Shown here: positions 15,701 to 26,662 of the stretch, in pieces
Layout of the letters: every line of letters starts with the position of its first letter
Position numbering within the stretch: the stretch's first letter is position 1
NCBI GenBank assembly: GCA_025403435.1
Contig: CM046341.1
Location: 4,969,462 to 5,033,461, forward strand
Direction of reading: 5' to 3'
Origin: Artocarpus heterophyllus
Lineage: Eukaryota; Streptophyta; Magnoliopsida; Rosales; Moraceae
DNA: 64,000 bases
Translations under genes and position numbers: made by a program
Notes under the pieces: model-generated
Told to the model about the DNA's origin: nothing
What the model saw: the letters and a program-made list of their open reading frames with translations, nothing else
Database searches by the model: none

Positions 15701-16199
15701 TCCTCTAGCTAGAATAGGGTATAACACAGTTTTCAATCGTCAAAATTTATTTGACAAAGTAGTCTTAAATCATACTATTTTTTTTTTTTGACATTATATG
15801 ATATGATTCCCTATCACACAATTCATAGGGCCCAGTTGAATTAAATGTGATAGCATCCTTTTATGGGCTACAATTCTTGTAGGCCATTGTAGGCCGATGG
15901 CAATTTGTGATGGGAGGTTGTTTTGCGGCTCTGTGCTTTTTGCTTTTTATTTTTTTATTTTTTTTTTATGAACCTAATAAACATCACTCTCTATCACTAA
16001 ATCGTCCGCCAAGTTAGGGATATTGCTTATGGTATACTGTTTGCTTTTTTCCTAGGAAAGAAGCTCGTTCGGCCAAAGTTGGGTAAAGTGTAAAGCAAAG
16101 AAAAACACGACACGAAAAGAATTGCATGGCGGGGAAGTATCAAAAGGAACTTATCAAGGCCCACTAAGGCCCACCTGGAACAAATTGCTGGGATGTTTG
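12701..16199. other. Intergenic AT-rich DNA, no gene recognised
   Basis: No supported coding sequence. A right-end fragment resembling the Tourist-like MITE family (AAACACCCTA) occurs near 14083-14093. Homopolymer runs at 13544-13561 and 15778-15790 are the only other clear features. Confidence 0.5.
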
Positions 16200-16432
16200 T
16201 GCTGCAAAAATTTATAGAAAAAATTAAATGTCTCCCGATTAATGTTATAAAATTAAAATATAATACAATATTTAAAATATCTTTAAAATATTTTTAATAA
16301 TATAATAATTATTTTAATAATATTATATATTATATTATATAATTATATATAAGTAATTTTAATAATATTATTATAAAATTTTTATAAATTAAAGTTATAT
16401 TTTAATTCAATAAAGCCAATTGTCTCCTTAAC
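16200..16432 (-). repeat. Inverted copy of the 10715/11140 dispersed repeat
   Basis: Read on the minus strand, this begins GGAGACAATTGGC and continues with an AATTAAAATAT block, as in the copies at 10715 and 11140. It is very AT-rich and has no coding capacity. Confidence 0.5.
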
Positions 16433-16599
16433 TTAAATTTATATTAGATTACTTCATGCCAATAAAAAAAATAATGGTAAGAAATGCCAGGTCATGTTAT
16501 CATAATACATCTTACAATACTTGATACATCCTCAAAAATACAATCGTATCAACAATGGAAAAAAAAAAAAAAAAAAAAACAAATGACTAATGACGGAGG

Positions 16600-17040
16600 A
16601 GAGGCGACAAACGACGAACGACGGCGATGCGGAGGAAAGGCCACCAGATCGAAGTTAGAGGGAGCAGGCGCCAGAGTTGCGGAGGGAGCAGCTTGTTGCC
16701 GGAGTCGTGAGGGGAGCAAGCGTTGGAGTCGGGTGGGGGAGAGGCGGCCGGAGTTTCACGAGGTATAGACGGCCGGAGTCGTTGCGGGAGTGACGCGGGT
16801 GACAGGTGGCCGGAGTCGTGCGAGGAGAGATGGCTGGAGTCGTTGTCAGAGTCTCCCGGGGGAGAGGCGGCTGGAGTCGCGTGAGGGGAGAGACGGCTGG
16901 AGTCGTTGCCAGAGTTGCCCAGGGGAGAGGTGGCCCCAGTCGTTGCCGGAGTCAGCACGGGGAAGAGGCGGCTGGAGTTGCGCGAGGGAGAGACGGCTAG
17001 AGTCGTTGTAGGAAGGAGGCCAGAGTATGCGGGGAAAGTG
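16600..17040 (+). repeat. GC-rich degenerate minisatellite (GGAGTCGTTG motif)
   Basis: About a dozen degenerate units of roughly 30-36 bp carry the core GGCTGGAGTCGTTG or GGCCGGAGTCGT. The array is strikingly G-rich on the plus strand inside AT-rich DNA. It creates several overlapping Arg/Gly-rich ORFs in different frames, and a Ser/Pro-rich 123-codon ORF on the minus strand. These are typical by-products of a GC-rich repeat, so I do not call a gene. It is preceded by a poly(A) run at 16558-16579 and followed by a GA-rich stretch to 17150. Confidence 0.75.
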
Positions 17041-18430
17041 TGTAGATCTCTCTCGTGCAGGTCAGAATGGAAGAGAGGAAGAGAGAGGGGTTGTGCATCG
17101 TACGGGAGAGAAGAGGCAGAGAGAGAAAGAGGGGAAAAGAAAGAGAGAGAGAAAAAAAACCCTAATACGTGGGTTGGGTTTTTTAGACTCTAAACAATGT
17201 TGTTTTAGATAAAAGTGACATAATTATAAAGTTTTTCCTCATTTTGGCATAAATCAATCCACGTAAAAAATATAAGCATCTCTCCTAAATATGCCCAAAA
17301 TGTTCGGCGTTGGGGATCAAGTTTGGCCCTAAGGTACTTGGGAATTGGGCTCATGAGCTCTTCAGGAAAGTGATGTAGGACAACTGCATTAATTATCCTT
17401 GGTATACATATGTCTCCCTTCAATCTATGATAAAATAGATACATTCATCTGTCTATGTAGCTATATGTATATATGTATATGTAAGGTTACATAATTGAGT
17501 GTCACATGCAAACATAAAAGTATTACACGAACATAACAGCGATGTTATATTATTGATAAACAAAAAATATTATAAGTACGGGACTTGTCAGGTGTTGAAT
17601 CTGAAACTTTACAATATACATATATATATATATATGTGTGTTAATTTTTTTTTCCCCTTTTTCTGGGAGTAACTTTCCAACGTCGTGATCCGGATTGGAA
17701 CGAGTTGTTAGGCATGGCGAATCTACCTTACTGTAGGAAAGGATGGCATACTTATGTTGGATCATGTGGGCAATAGCAGATCTTCATGTTGGACTTGGAT
17801 CACATATAATAGCTGTATATTAATAAATAATAAAAAGTTTGCTACCAATAATGCATGTTACATTTTTTGTCCCAAAAATTTAGAATCATATAAATTTAAC
17901 AAGTGTAGATTAGCTTGTAAGAGAAATATAGATACAGTTTTTGGAAACTGTAAAACTCATATGATACAGTGATTTGTTTAATTTATGAATTCTACTTACA
18001 TTGTCAAAGGTGTATTTCGTAAGCCTTGAACATAATGGTTGAAGCCTTTTTCCCCTATGTTCTTTGAGATCGAATGTCCTTCTATATTAACCCAATTATA
18101 AGGGCCATGTTTGCGGGCGGTTTAGGAAGTATTTTTTTTCTTGAAATCACCGACCAATTTAAAAAAAATTATTTAATTTGGATGGTTTAGGCGGTTTAAT
18201 TTTTTTTTAAAAAAAACATATTACTCATAAGCAGTTTGGGTGGTTTGATTTGGACGGTTTAAGTTAATTTAAGATTAAAAATTAAAGTTTTCAATATTTA
18301 ACAATAATTATAATATGTGTAAAAGTTAACCATTTAAAGTGTTAATACAAACCAATAATCAAACTAAAAAGTCACAATAACGCAAAGTAAAATTCACTAA
18401 CAACCAAACTAAAGAGTTAACGTACAATAA
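17041..18430. other. Intergenic DNA, possible end of an unnamed element
   Basis: A GA-rich tract (17075-17160) leads into sequence around 17160-17290 with an ACCCTAATA block and a CATAAATCAATCCACG block. Similar text follows the Ty3 element near 38390-38560, so both may be ends of one unnamed repeat family. No gene is recognised. Confidence 0.35.
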
Positions 18431-19210
18431 TAGGGTGTTTGGTCAAAGGTGATTCACACCACAAACTCAGTTATAAACAGTGTAAAGCTCTCATATGTTA
18501 CAATAAAAAGGAAAAAAAAGTTACTACAGTATAAAGCTTTCATATACTACAGTGAAAACGATTCCTACTAACAGTTCCCACCACTAGCCGAACACCCTAT
18601 AAATAACATAAAACAATACAATAAATTTTAAACTTGAATTAAAACTTTTCAGTACTTGGTTCTTTAATTTGATTTTCTTTTTTTGAATACTGATGAGTGA
18701 TTCCTAATATTATTTTAATCCGACTAAGGGAAAGTGTGATATATTTTATGAATTATATATATATATATATATATATACGTGTAGAAAGAGCAATGAAAAA
18801 TAATTTATATATATATAAATAATAAAAATAATATAGGGTAGTTAAGGTAGTTTGAACGGGCGGTTTAGGTGGGCGGTCCCAAACTATTAATCAAATCACC
18901 TAAAATTATTCGTGTAAAACCACCCAAGCCGTCCAAAATATTTTAAAAGAGCAATAAAAATAGTTTGTATATAAAAAAAGGATAATATTTACCTTATATA
19001 AACATATTTTAAAAATTGAGAACTATATATTGAGTGGTTTAAAAGCAGTTTGAGCAGGCGGTTTGACAAGCACAAACCACTACCTAAAATTATTTGTGTG
19101 GAAACAACCCAAACCATTCAAAAATCACAAAAAAGCCACTGGTTGGTTCAATTTTGTTTGGATTGAGCAGTTTGGACGGTTTGATAGATTTTTTGAATAA
19201 ACCTAAACCC
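18110..19210. repeat. CGGTTT-rich degenerate repeats around the MITE
   Basis: GGCGGTTTAGG, GGACGGTTTAA and complementary AACCACCCAAGCCG stretches recur through this stretch. A block beginning CACCTAAAATTATTCGTG (near 18897) is repeated as CTACCTAAAATTATTTGTG near 19080, about 185 bp apart and in the same order. This looks like a non-autonomous element with repetitive ends; I cannot fix its boundaries or class. Confidence 0.4.
18431..18599. mobile_element. Tourist-like MITE (169 bp)
   Basis: The termini are TAGGGTGTTTGG and CCGAACACCCTA, a 12-bp terminal inverted repeat with one mismatch. The element is flanked by the trinucleotide TAA on both sides (18428-18430 and 18600-18602), as expected for PIF/Harbinger-related MITEs. 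The internal AAAGCTCTCATAT-type motif recurs in the copies at 46134, 52752 and 56441. There is no coding capacity. Confidence 0.8.
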
Positions 19211-21034
19211 AAATAAAGCTGACGACATGTTTGGCTCAACTGCACGTACTTAAGTTGCACAGTTTGCATAGTTGATGGAACGTTAGCATTCAAACTGAGG
19301 ATTGTATTAATCACAACACCAATACAGTTTGTGACTAAAAGAAAATTTTGAACTCTAGATAATTAATCACAAAACATATGTCCAGTATTGTTATTTTGTT
19401 TTCACTCAAACGTGTTCCTGGAAACATTAACCCCCCAACTGGAGATACCTCTTTTGCTATATGTATGTATCTGTGTGTTGTGTGGGGGTGGGGTGGCTGG
19501 TGTTGTGAATATATAAGAAACAGTATGTTTATTATGTATGTGTGTTGATATATAAGAAGCAGTATGTTTATCACAGAAAATAAACTAAGGGGAGGAAAAA
19601 ATGGAGACAATGTTCTAATTAAACACAAATCATTTGAGGGCGTTCAAAGACTTAATGGAGAATGCTTACATAGTACATGATCAAACCTATGATATCAAAG
19701 TCATAGCGACATAAAACACATACAAGACAGCTCTTTAATGAACGAGTGGTGAAATAAGAGTTCAAGCCCCCTCTCAACTTTTTTCACTAACTAATATATG
19801 CATACATGGCATGTCTTGTATTTAGATCAAGCGTCTATTTTAGAGAACGGTTTGAACCTTTCTTATGATTTGAACTATTTTTTGTTTGAATTTTAAGAGA
19901 AAAACACAATAGTAAAAATAATTAGAACTATAAAAAACGGTTCCAACCACTTTTGTCAAACGGATGCTAGGTAAAAATTTGCAAATTTGATTATATCTTC
20001 TAAAATTAGCTAAATATTACTCAATCACACTTTTTATAAAAGGTAAATTTATCAAAAAAGCTCAATAGACTTTGTATAAATACTACCTTGTTTAGTTGTG
20101 TAACATGATTTGATAAAATAAATGCAAACATTTTTTTTTGTAACATGTTTAAGTCCAAAATGATTCACTCTTAACTTTTGGCAAGAAAAGGCTATAATAT
20201 TCTAATTTTCTGGGTAGTATCCTATAAGATTTTATGTAGAAGGGTCATTTGTACTATGAATATTGTAAAGAATTAACTATATATCGAGAAAGATATCTTT
20301 AATGGTTTCATTAACAAGATAATTATGGAACATTTTTATGACATTAGAACTTATTGACGACAATTGTATTACATTAATAATTGTCGACCTTTACAAAGCT
20401 TACGAGCCAGTTTTTAACTTAGTTGATAGCCACCTTGAAACAATTTTTGGCTTCATCGCTATAAGAGTTGAAAACCAAGTGATTAAGAATCAAGGGCAAG
20501 ATTAAGGCGACTTTATGTTCCCACAAATTAGCAAGTCCTATAAATAGGAGTGAGTGTGAGGAAAAAGGTATGTGTTTTCTTTAACTATCATTTTGTTTTA
20601 CGTCACATTTCTTGAATGAGTTTCTAAATTGAGCATTAGAGAGTTTTCTTTAGGAAACCCTTCAATACCCTCAATTTCAAAGTTTAAGGCAGAGTTGAAG
20701 AGTCAGAGATCAAGAATCAAGCGAGCAGCAGTTGTCTGCCACTAAATGTTTCCTGCATAATAAAAAACTCTAAATTATTAAATTGCTAGCTAATAAATTT
20801 TCCTTGCATAAAAAACTTAATTAAAATCATGAAGATGATAGTAATTTATCTGTTCTAACGTCTAACACGCAGCACTTTTTAGTAGTCACCATATATATAA
20901 TATATATATATATATATCATATGCGTCATGCGTGCATATAAAAATCATGATCATTTCATGAAGAACTAGTAACTTGGAAAACTTTCATCTTCTCTTTTTG
21001 CTGAGATATAGCTTGACTTTGAAACTTGAACAAA
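19211..21034. other. Intergenic; possible solo LTR fragment near 20340-20760
   Basis: No gene is seen. Around 20537 a CCTATAAATAGGAG block resembles a retrotransposon LTR promoter, followed by transcript-leader-like sequence, but I could not define TG/CA ends or target duplications. A (TA)n run lies at about 20891-20917. Confidence 0.3.
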
Positions 21035-21585
21035 CTATTCTGTATCAAGATTGTCTGAGCGGATATTCTGTTGAACTTCAAGCACCAGTTCCTCCATGCT
21101 CAATTGACATTCCAACCCTATCTGTAACATTGAGATCCAATATTAAAAATCTTATACGATAACCAAAGAAGAGGCAAATAGAAACGTAAAATAGAATAAG
21201 GAGCATATATCATGTCAATCCTCCAATTTATTCTTTGAATAATAAACGATAATGATTAGTGTTATAATCCATTTTTGACCCAATGAATATTGGTATTAGG
21301 CTTATATATAGTTTTCTTTGAAGATCCTTTCTATATACATATTTCAGGTTGTTTTCTTTGAAGATCCTTTCTATATACATATTTCAGGTTATGTCATTTG
21401 TGACTTAATTTGCTAAACAATATTAACCATCCAATATAAACATGTTAATCTGAAATGAGCCAATATGTTTTTTATTTTCATTATTGTTGTTTCTTTATCA
21501 TTTACATGCAAAGAAATTAAGGCCTAGATGGTTCGCTGCCTTCTAATGATACGTGCTCTACAATTATATACAAACATAAGTACAT

Positions 21586-21617
<32 letters not shown>

Positions 21618-22561
21618 GCATGTTCTCCGGAGCTATTGTACCTAAATGTTTGCTATGAAAATATCTGCAAAGAACAATCAAATAGGCAGCTCGTAATAAG
21701 TATATGTTGATCAAAGCTAACATGATATATGTGAATTCTTGAAACCAAACTTAAACCCTTATGTAAGTGATAAAATAACTCAATAAACCAGCACAAGAAA
21801 TGATTGTCAAAAAAAAAAAAAAAAACTACATATACGTACACCATGATATTAATGAATAAGTAGCTGGTTAATTTGCTTATCTGATGGGATTGCCCCCATG
21901 GTATATGAACTTAATTAGTGGTCAATTTTGATTTCGGGATATAATTGTATTATTTTGTATCCATAATTATATACCTTAATGACAAACGAGTACAAAACAG
22001 TGTCTTCCATGCTACTGATATTCAGATTAAGAACCTCAAACGAAAGCCTCTCCAACACACTAATTATCTTCGCGATTTGACCTGGTACACGCCGGGAAAT
22101 TATTTTTAGCACCACGTTCGACCCTGAAATTTTCGCCTCAACATCGGCGGCGGGAGAATTGCAGCTTGCTCCTAGCTCCTTAAAACTTTCTAGTCCCAAA
22201 TTAGGGCTGTCAAGAGTACAATTAGGAGTTAGCGATTGTTGAAGCGGTCTAGGGCTTGGGTTAGGGCTAGGGCTTAAACTCTTTCTTCGTTTCTTGGACT
22301 CTAACGACTGAAGAACTTGGTGCATCTCCTTGATGAATTCAATCACGCCCTCTATTATTGACGCTTGATCTCCCTATAGAAAAACACACAAAAAAAAAAA
22401 AAAAATCATAAGAAAATCACACACAAAGAGAAATTATATGAATAATAAATATTATATTATTATACCCTTTTGATGTAAAAACAAGGGGTCAAAGAACGTA
22501 GGACTTTGAGATGTTCATTCATCTGTCTTCTTCTGTTTCTCTCTACGGCTATGTGAGACAT
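21035..22561 (-). CDS. MUTE: bHLH transcription factor MUTE (stomatal lineage)
   Basis: Three exons on the minus strand: 22561-22466, 22373-21975 and 21121-21035, with GT-AG introns of 92 and 853 bp, both in phase 0. The product is 193 residues. Exon 1 starts [12 protein letters not shown], the MUTE N-terminus with the His-Glu-Arg residues of the bHLH basic region. Exons 1-2 supply the helix-loop-helix (residues 1 to about 55). After a variable Ser/Pro linker, exon 2 carries a [11 protein letters not shown] block and [13 protein letters not shown], the C-terminal ACT-like domain shared by SPEECHLESS, MUTE and FAMA. Exon 3 finishes it with [17 protein letters not shown]. The known role of MUTE is to end asymmetric divisions of meristemoids and specify guard mother cells, acting in the nucleus with SCREAM/ICE1. 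The start is chosen because it gives the conserved short N-terminus. A TATA-like TCTAAATAG lies about 100 bp upstream. Confidence 0.93.
21311..21390. repeat. Tandem duplication inside MUTE intron 2
   Basis: Two apparently identical 40-bp copies start at 21311 and 21351 (GTTTTCTTTGAAG to TTTCAGGT). They lie wholly within the 853-bp second intron. A (TA)n microsatellite at about 21599-21617 lies in the same intron. Confidence 0.9.
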
Positions 22562-22872
22562 ATTTCGGTTTTAGTATTACAAAGTTTAGTATATCTTTGA
22601 TATGGTCTCTCTTTTTTCTCAACCAGTTTTATTTTTCTTCTACATGATGTACTCGAGCTCTTCCCTATTTAGAGGACAGAATATATATTGCAATAAGAAG
22701 TACCAAAACTACCTCTTAGGTTTACAATAAATGCTATATGTCGCACTCTCGTGAGGTTTTTACTCCTCTCTCTCTCTGACTAGATACTTTTTTTTGTACT
22801 ACGCGTCTCACGTTTATGATATAGGGTCAATAACCTGCCAAAACGAGTGAGTTAAAAACAAAGAGGAAAAGT

Positions 22873-22930
<58 letters not shown>

Positions 22931-23462
22931 TTGCATGCATGCAAACATTTATCTGCTTCTTTCACTCTATCATGCATGTCATGCTCATCTCTTCATTGCT
23001 CTCAACCATGTCGTTTTTTTTTTTTTTTTTCCATCTAATTATTCTTTTTTTCCAAATTGGGAATATTATTTCAACGCTAGCTAGCATAGTGAAATTATTT
23101 GTTGAAACATCAAGGTGGGTTTTTATTTTTTATTTTTTTTAATGGCTGCAAACTCGATCACTTGTCCACATCATTCATGTGTTGGTTAAAACTCTTCCTT
23201 TTCATGTGACCTCCCAATATGATGAATCAATTGACTTTTCTTGTAAGGGGTATTAAAATAAAAACATAAAGTCGACAAACCACCAACCAAAAAAAATCTA
23301 GATTCAATTAGATACTTCTTACTGTATTTTTTTAGTTCCTTTCACGGGGTGTACATAAGGAATGGAGGTTATATATGCTTTCTTTGTTTTTTGTTTTTTT
23401 TTTTTCTTTTTTATAATTATTTTCTATTGAAATCGTTGAGAGCTCCTTAAACTATTCAGACA
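22562..23462. other. MUTE upstream region
   Basis: The sequence 5' of the MUTE start holds a compound microsatellite, (TC)n (AC)n (AT)n, at 22873-22931, about 310-370 bp upstream of the ATG, and T-rich tracts at 23013-23031 and 23394-23413. No second gene is seen. Confidence 0.6.
22873..22931. repeat. Compound microsatellite (TC)n(AC)n(AT)n
   Basis: Uninterrupted TC repeats pass directly into AC repeats and then AT repeats. This is a likely length-variable site in the MUTE upstream region; CT-rich stretches in plant promoters can act as Y-patches, but at this distance that is speculative. Confidence 0.9.
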
Positions 23463-23888
23463 TTGTCAAGTTAACGGAATTTTTAGACAAGTACTACAAT
23501 CTGGCTCAATGAATTGATAGTAGTAGTAATAAAAATAGTAAAAGTTACACTACGATATGGTAAATTTATGAGAGTAAAGTCCAAACATAACATTTGTTTT
23601 TGAAATATTTTAAGAATAGCAAAATTACATAATAATTATAATAGACCTTTTTTTTTTGGGAGAATGAGGAAATAGCAGGGTTTTAAAACTTTTTAAAATC
23701 AACGGAATTGTCAAGTTAATAGAATTTTTAGACGAATATATAATAAGGCTCAATGAATTGATAGTAGTAGCAGTAAAAGTAGTAAAAATTACACTACATG
23801 TTAAATTTGTGAGAGTAAAGTTGAAACATAACAATTATTTTTGAAATATTTTAAGAATAGCACAATTACATAACAATTACATTACTTT
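23463..23888. repeat. Tandem duplication, 245-bp period
   Basis: A block starting TTGTCAAGTTAA at 23463 recurs at 23708. Both copies contain CTCAATGAATTGATAGTAGTAG, a GAGAGTAAAGT block and TTTTAAGAATAGCA in the same order, with scattered substitutions. The second copy is cut slightly short. No coding potential is seen. Confidence 0.85.
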
Positions 23889-24487
23889 TTTTTAAAAAGG
23901 GAAATTGAAAATTTTAAAAACTTTTTAAAATAAATAGCAGGTTTCAAAAATATTGATAGCAAATTGCAAATTTATGGATTTATTTACCTCCTTATCATAA
24001 ATTTACTATTTACTATAAATATTTTTGAAACTGACTATTTATTATAATTAGTTTTAAAAAAGGACGTCACCAAAATCCAAGATACTCAACAGGCCAACAT
24101 GTTCTTCGGCTATGCTCCTAGCATGGGTTACTAGTGGTAACCTATCGGCAGCTATGCTTGTTTCTATATGTTGAGTTACTGAGTGTAGTTTGATATGTTT
24201 ATTGAAAATAACAGGATACGTGTTATTGGAGGTAGTCCACTGGTAGATCGTTTCTAAAATCCAATAGTTGATCCCAAAACAAAGTGAGTCCAATCAGAAT
24301 TTCACTACACGTTCTTTAGCATTAGAATACACATTGACCAACTGAGAGTTGGGAGCTTTACAGATATGCGCAGATTTAAACCTTGGATTCATCTATACCA
24401 GCAAGCAAAAATATTGGTAAAGAATCGCACTATTTTTGAAATACTAAATATACCCTTAAAATTTCAATTGGCATCTAACATGGGTAT
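23889..24487. other. Left flank of the Ty3 element, no gene recognised
   Basis: Unremarkable intergenic sequence ending in GGTAT (24483-24487), which is the left copy of the Ty3 target-site duplication. Confidence 0.6.
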
Positions 24488-25210
24488 TGTTGGGATGCAA
24501 TTTAGCTAGGCCCAAATTGCCGATGGGCTCGGCCGACCCAATGTTGAAACTAGTCGAATGAATCGAATGAAATTAACTGACTGAAGTCTAATTGAATTGA
24601 CGATTCATACTGTTCGCTTAGTTCGATCATATTGCTTGGATGGAGGCATTCGGTTCTTGATTGCTCAGGATAATTTGTACTCATTACCTAAGTCTTCATT
24701 CGACCGGATCGATCGCTATTAGCATGAACTGACAGTTATAACACGTCTAGTCATGGACCGAAATGTGGGGGAGGTGTGATTCTTGCAACGTATTACCAAC
24801 CAACACGTGTCCCATTATCGCAGTTACTTGTAGTGCATTGTCCCACTCCGCCAGACGGCTGAGAGCCACGATTCATCCTTATCTTCTATATAAAGGGATG
24901 GTTGTTTCATTGTACGATACACAGAAATAGATATAGAAACTTTGCCCATTTGTTTTCTCATCTATTCCTACTCTTTTGTACACATTATATTATATAGTGA
25001 ATTATAGTGGATGTAGCTCTTCATTAATAGAGCAAACAACTATAAATCTTGCGTGTTATTCTTGTCACAACATTATTTATTTTGTTTACTTCACTTTAAT
25101 CTTGCACTATAATCTGAGCTAATAGGTCCATTTAATGGTGATTTGAGGGCCCAAGTTCCTTCAACAACCCAATCAAGAATTAACATTTGATTGTAGATCC
25201 ACCGTCTACA
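24488..25210 (+). repeat. 5' LTR of the Tat element (723 bp)
   Basis: Begins TGTTGGGATG and ends CCGTCTACA. A TATA box (TATATAAA, 24887-24894) marks its promoter. Compared with the 3' LTR it has many substitutions and lacks about 18 bp (CACGAGTTGGCAGTTATT-like text) near 24718. Confidence 0.93.
24887..24894 (+). promoter_or_regulatory. LTR TATA box
   Basis: TATATAAA in the 5' LTR, conserved at 37434-37441 in the 3' LTR. It would drive the genomic retrotransposon transcript. Confidence 0.6.
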
Positions 25211-25232
25211 GTTTGGTGCCCACCGTAGGGCC
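25211..25232 (+). other. Primer-binding region of the Tat element
   Basis: The bases directly after the 5' LTR read GTTTGGTGCCCACCG then TAGGGCC, close to the TTTGGCGCCCACCGTGGGG-type text found after 5' LTRs of many plant Tat elements. I do not assign the primer tRNA. Confidence 0.6.
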
Positions 25233-25271
25233 TTCAGGTCATCAACTCTAGGATCTTTAGCTCAATCACAA

Positions 25272-26662
25272 ATGGAGGACAATCAGCACATTTCAGATGC
25301 TCCGATTGAAGAGAGTGAAGTGACTTCTCAGGCCAACCAGCAGATAAAAGCCCTGACGACAGAAGTAGAAGCTTTGAAGAAAATGATATAGGAGTAGACA
25401 ACTCGTTCACAAGAGCGCGACACTAGACTAGAACAACTTAGTAGCGAGAATTTGGCTTTGAGGAGTCAAATCAGCTATCAGAATTCTTAGATGGCCTCGC
25501 AATCTTACTATTACTCGTATTATGGGTATTCCACATTCTTGGCATCGATAACAGCACAGTGGTAGTTTCAAACGCCACAGCCTGGAAGACAGCAGTCCTT
25601 GTATAGCCCAATTGGGAGGATGCAGCCATTGTATACTCCCTCGACCCTAGCACCAGCAACAATGCCAGCAGCTCCTATAGCCACGGCAACGCCAGCTGTG
25701 ACAACAATTACAACTACAGTAAACACTTGTGTGGAATACAACCGACGCTGCAAAGAAATTGACAGAAATGAAGAAACTGAACCTATCGCTCATTCAGATA
25801 AGCTCCAACTTTAACTCTTTTAACTCCAGAGTCGATCCAACAGATGATGAAAGAAATGCTCGAACAGAACAAAAAGCTTATAGAAGAGAAGATCGACCAG
25901 AAAGTTTCAAAAGCGACGAGCAAAACCCCAACACTAGATGACACCTCGAAAAACATTCGAGATACTCCACTCACGAGAACAATCACTTTAGTTATACCAT
26001 CAAAGTACGGGAACCTTGTGTTCGCTCGATTCGTTGGAGCATCGGATCCAAAAGACCACTTGCTACAGTACAAAAACGTGGTCAGCGCTACCAATATCCC
26101 AGACTCAATTCTTGATGAAATAATGTGCAAGCTGTTCGCATAGTCGCTTAAAAGTCCGACGCTTCGATGGTTTAATAACCTGCTTACCAGATCGATTGAC
26201 AGCTTTGAAGACTTGGCGGATCAATTTGTCAAAGTGTATTCAGTACACATCAAAATAGGAAAGACGACCAAAGATTTATGGTCAGTCGTTCAGAGCCCAA
26301 GTGAGTCGCTATGGCCTTATATTAAGAGATTGAGCAAAGCACTCTAGGAGACTTTCGATTTAGAGGATGGAACAGCTCGAGAAGCACTGAAGAAAGGACT
26401 TCTGCACAAGTCCTCTTTCAAAAATAGCATTTGTTCCGATTATCCACATAACATCCAGGAAGCCCTGAACAGAGCGAAAGGATGGATCGACCTGGAAGAA
26501 GAAAACGAAAGATATGAACAAGAGCTAGCGAGAACTAGAGACCAGAGTAAGTGGAGTCAAAAGCAAAGGTTACAACTGGATCGAAGGGGACGAACAAGGA
26601 CACCGCCAAAGAGGGAGTGGAGGCATAAAGAAGACAGGCCACGATCCATCATGAGGTCGTTA
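25272..26662 (+). pseudogene. gag, 5' part, interrupted
   Basis: Reading starts at ATG 25272 (MEDNQHISD...) and is broken by several in-frame stops. A Gln/Pro/Ala-rich N-terminus is followed from about 25844 by the retrotransposon Gag domain: GASDPKDHLLQY, LRWFNNLL, SFEDLADQF and a run ending in a basic RTRDQSKW-type tail. Gag would form the virus-like particle around the element RNA. At 26662 the frame is cut by the solo-LTR insertion and resumes after 28815. Insertion plus duplicated target is 2157 bp, a multiple of three, so the frame number is unchanged. Confidence 0.85.

Noticed and set aside
16587..16958. 123-codon minus-strand ORF rich in Ser/Pro/His
   Set aside because: It is the complement of a GC-rich minisatellite; frames are open because of base composition, and no domain is recognisable.
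21915..21974. Read-through of MUTE exon 2 into a YNYGYKIIQ tail
   Set aside because: It begins at a GTATAT donor, and the conserved [11 protein letters not shown] exon at 21121-21035 restores the family C-terminus in phase.
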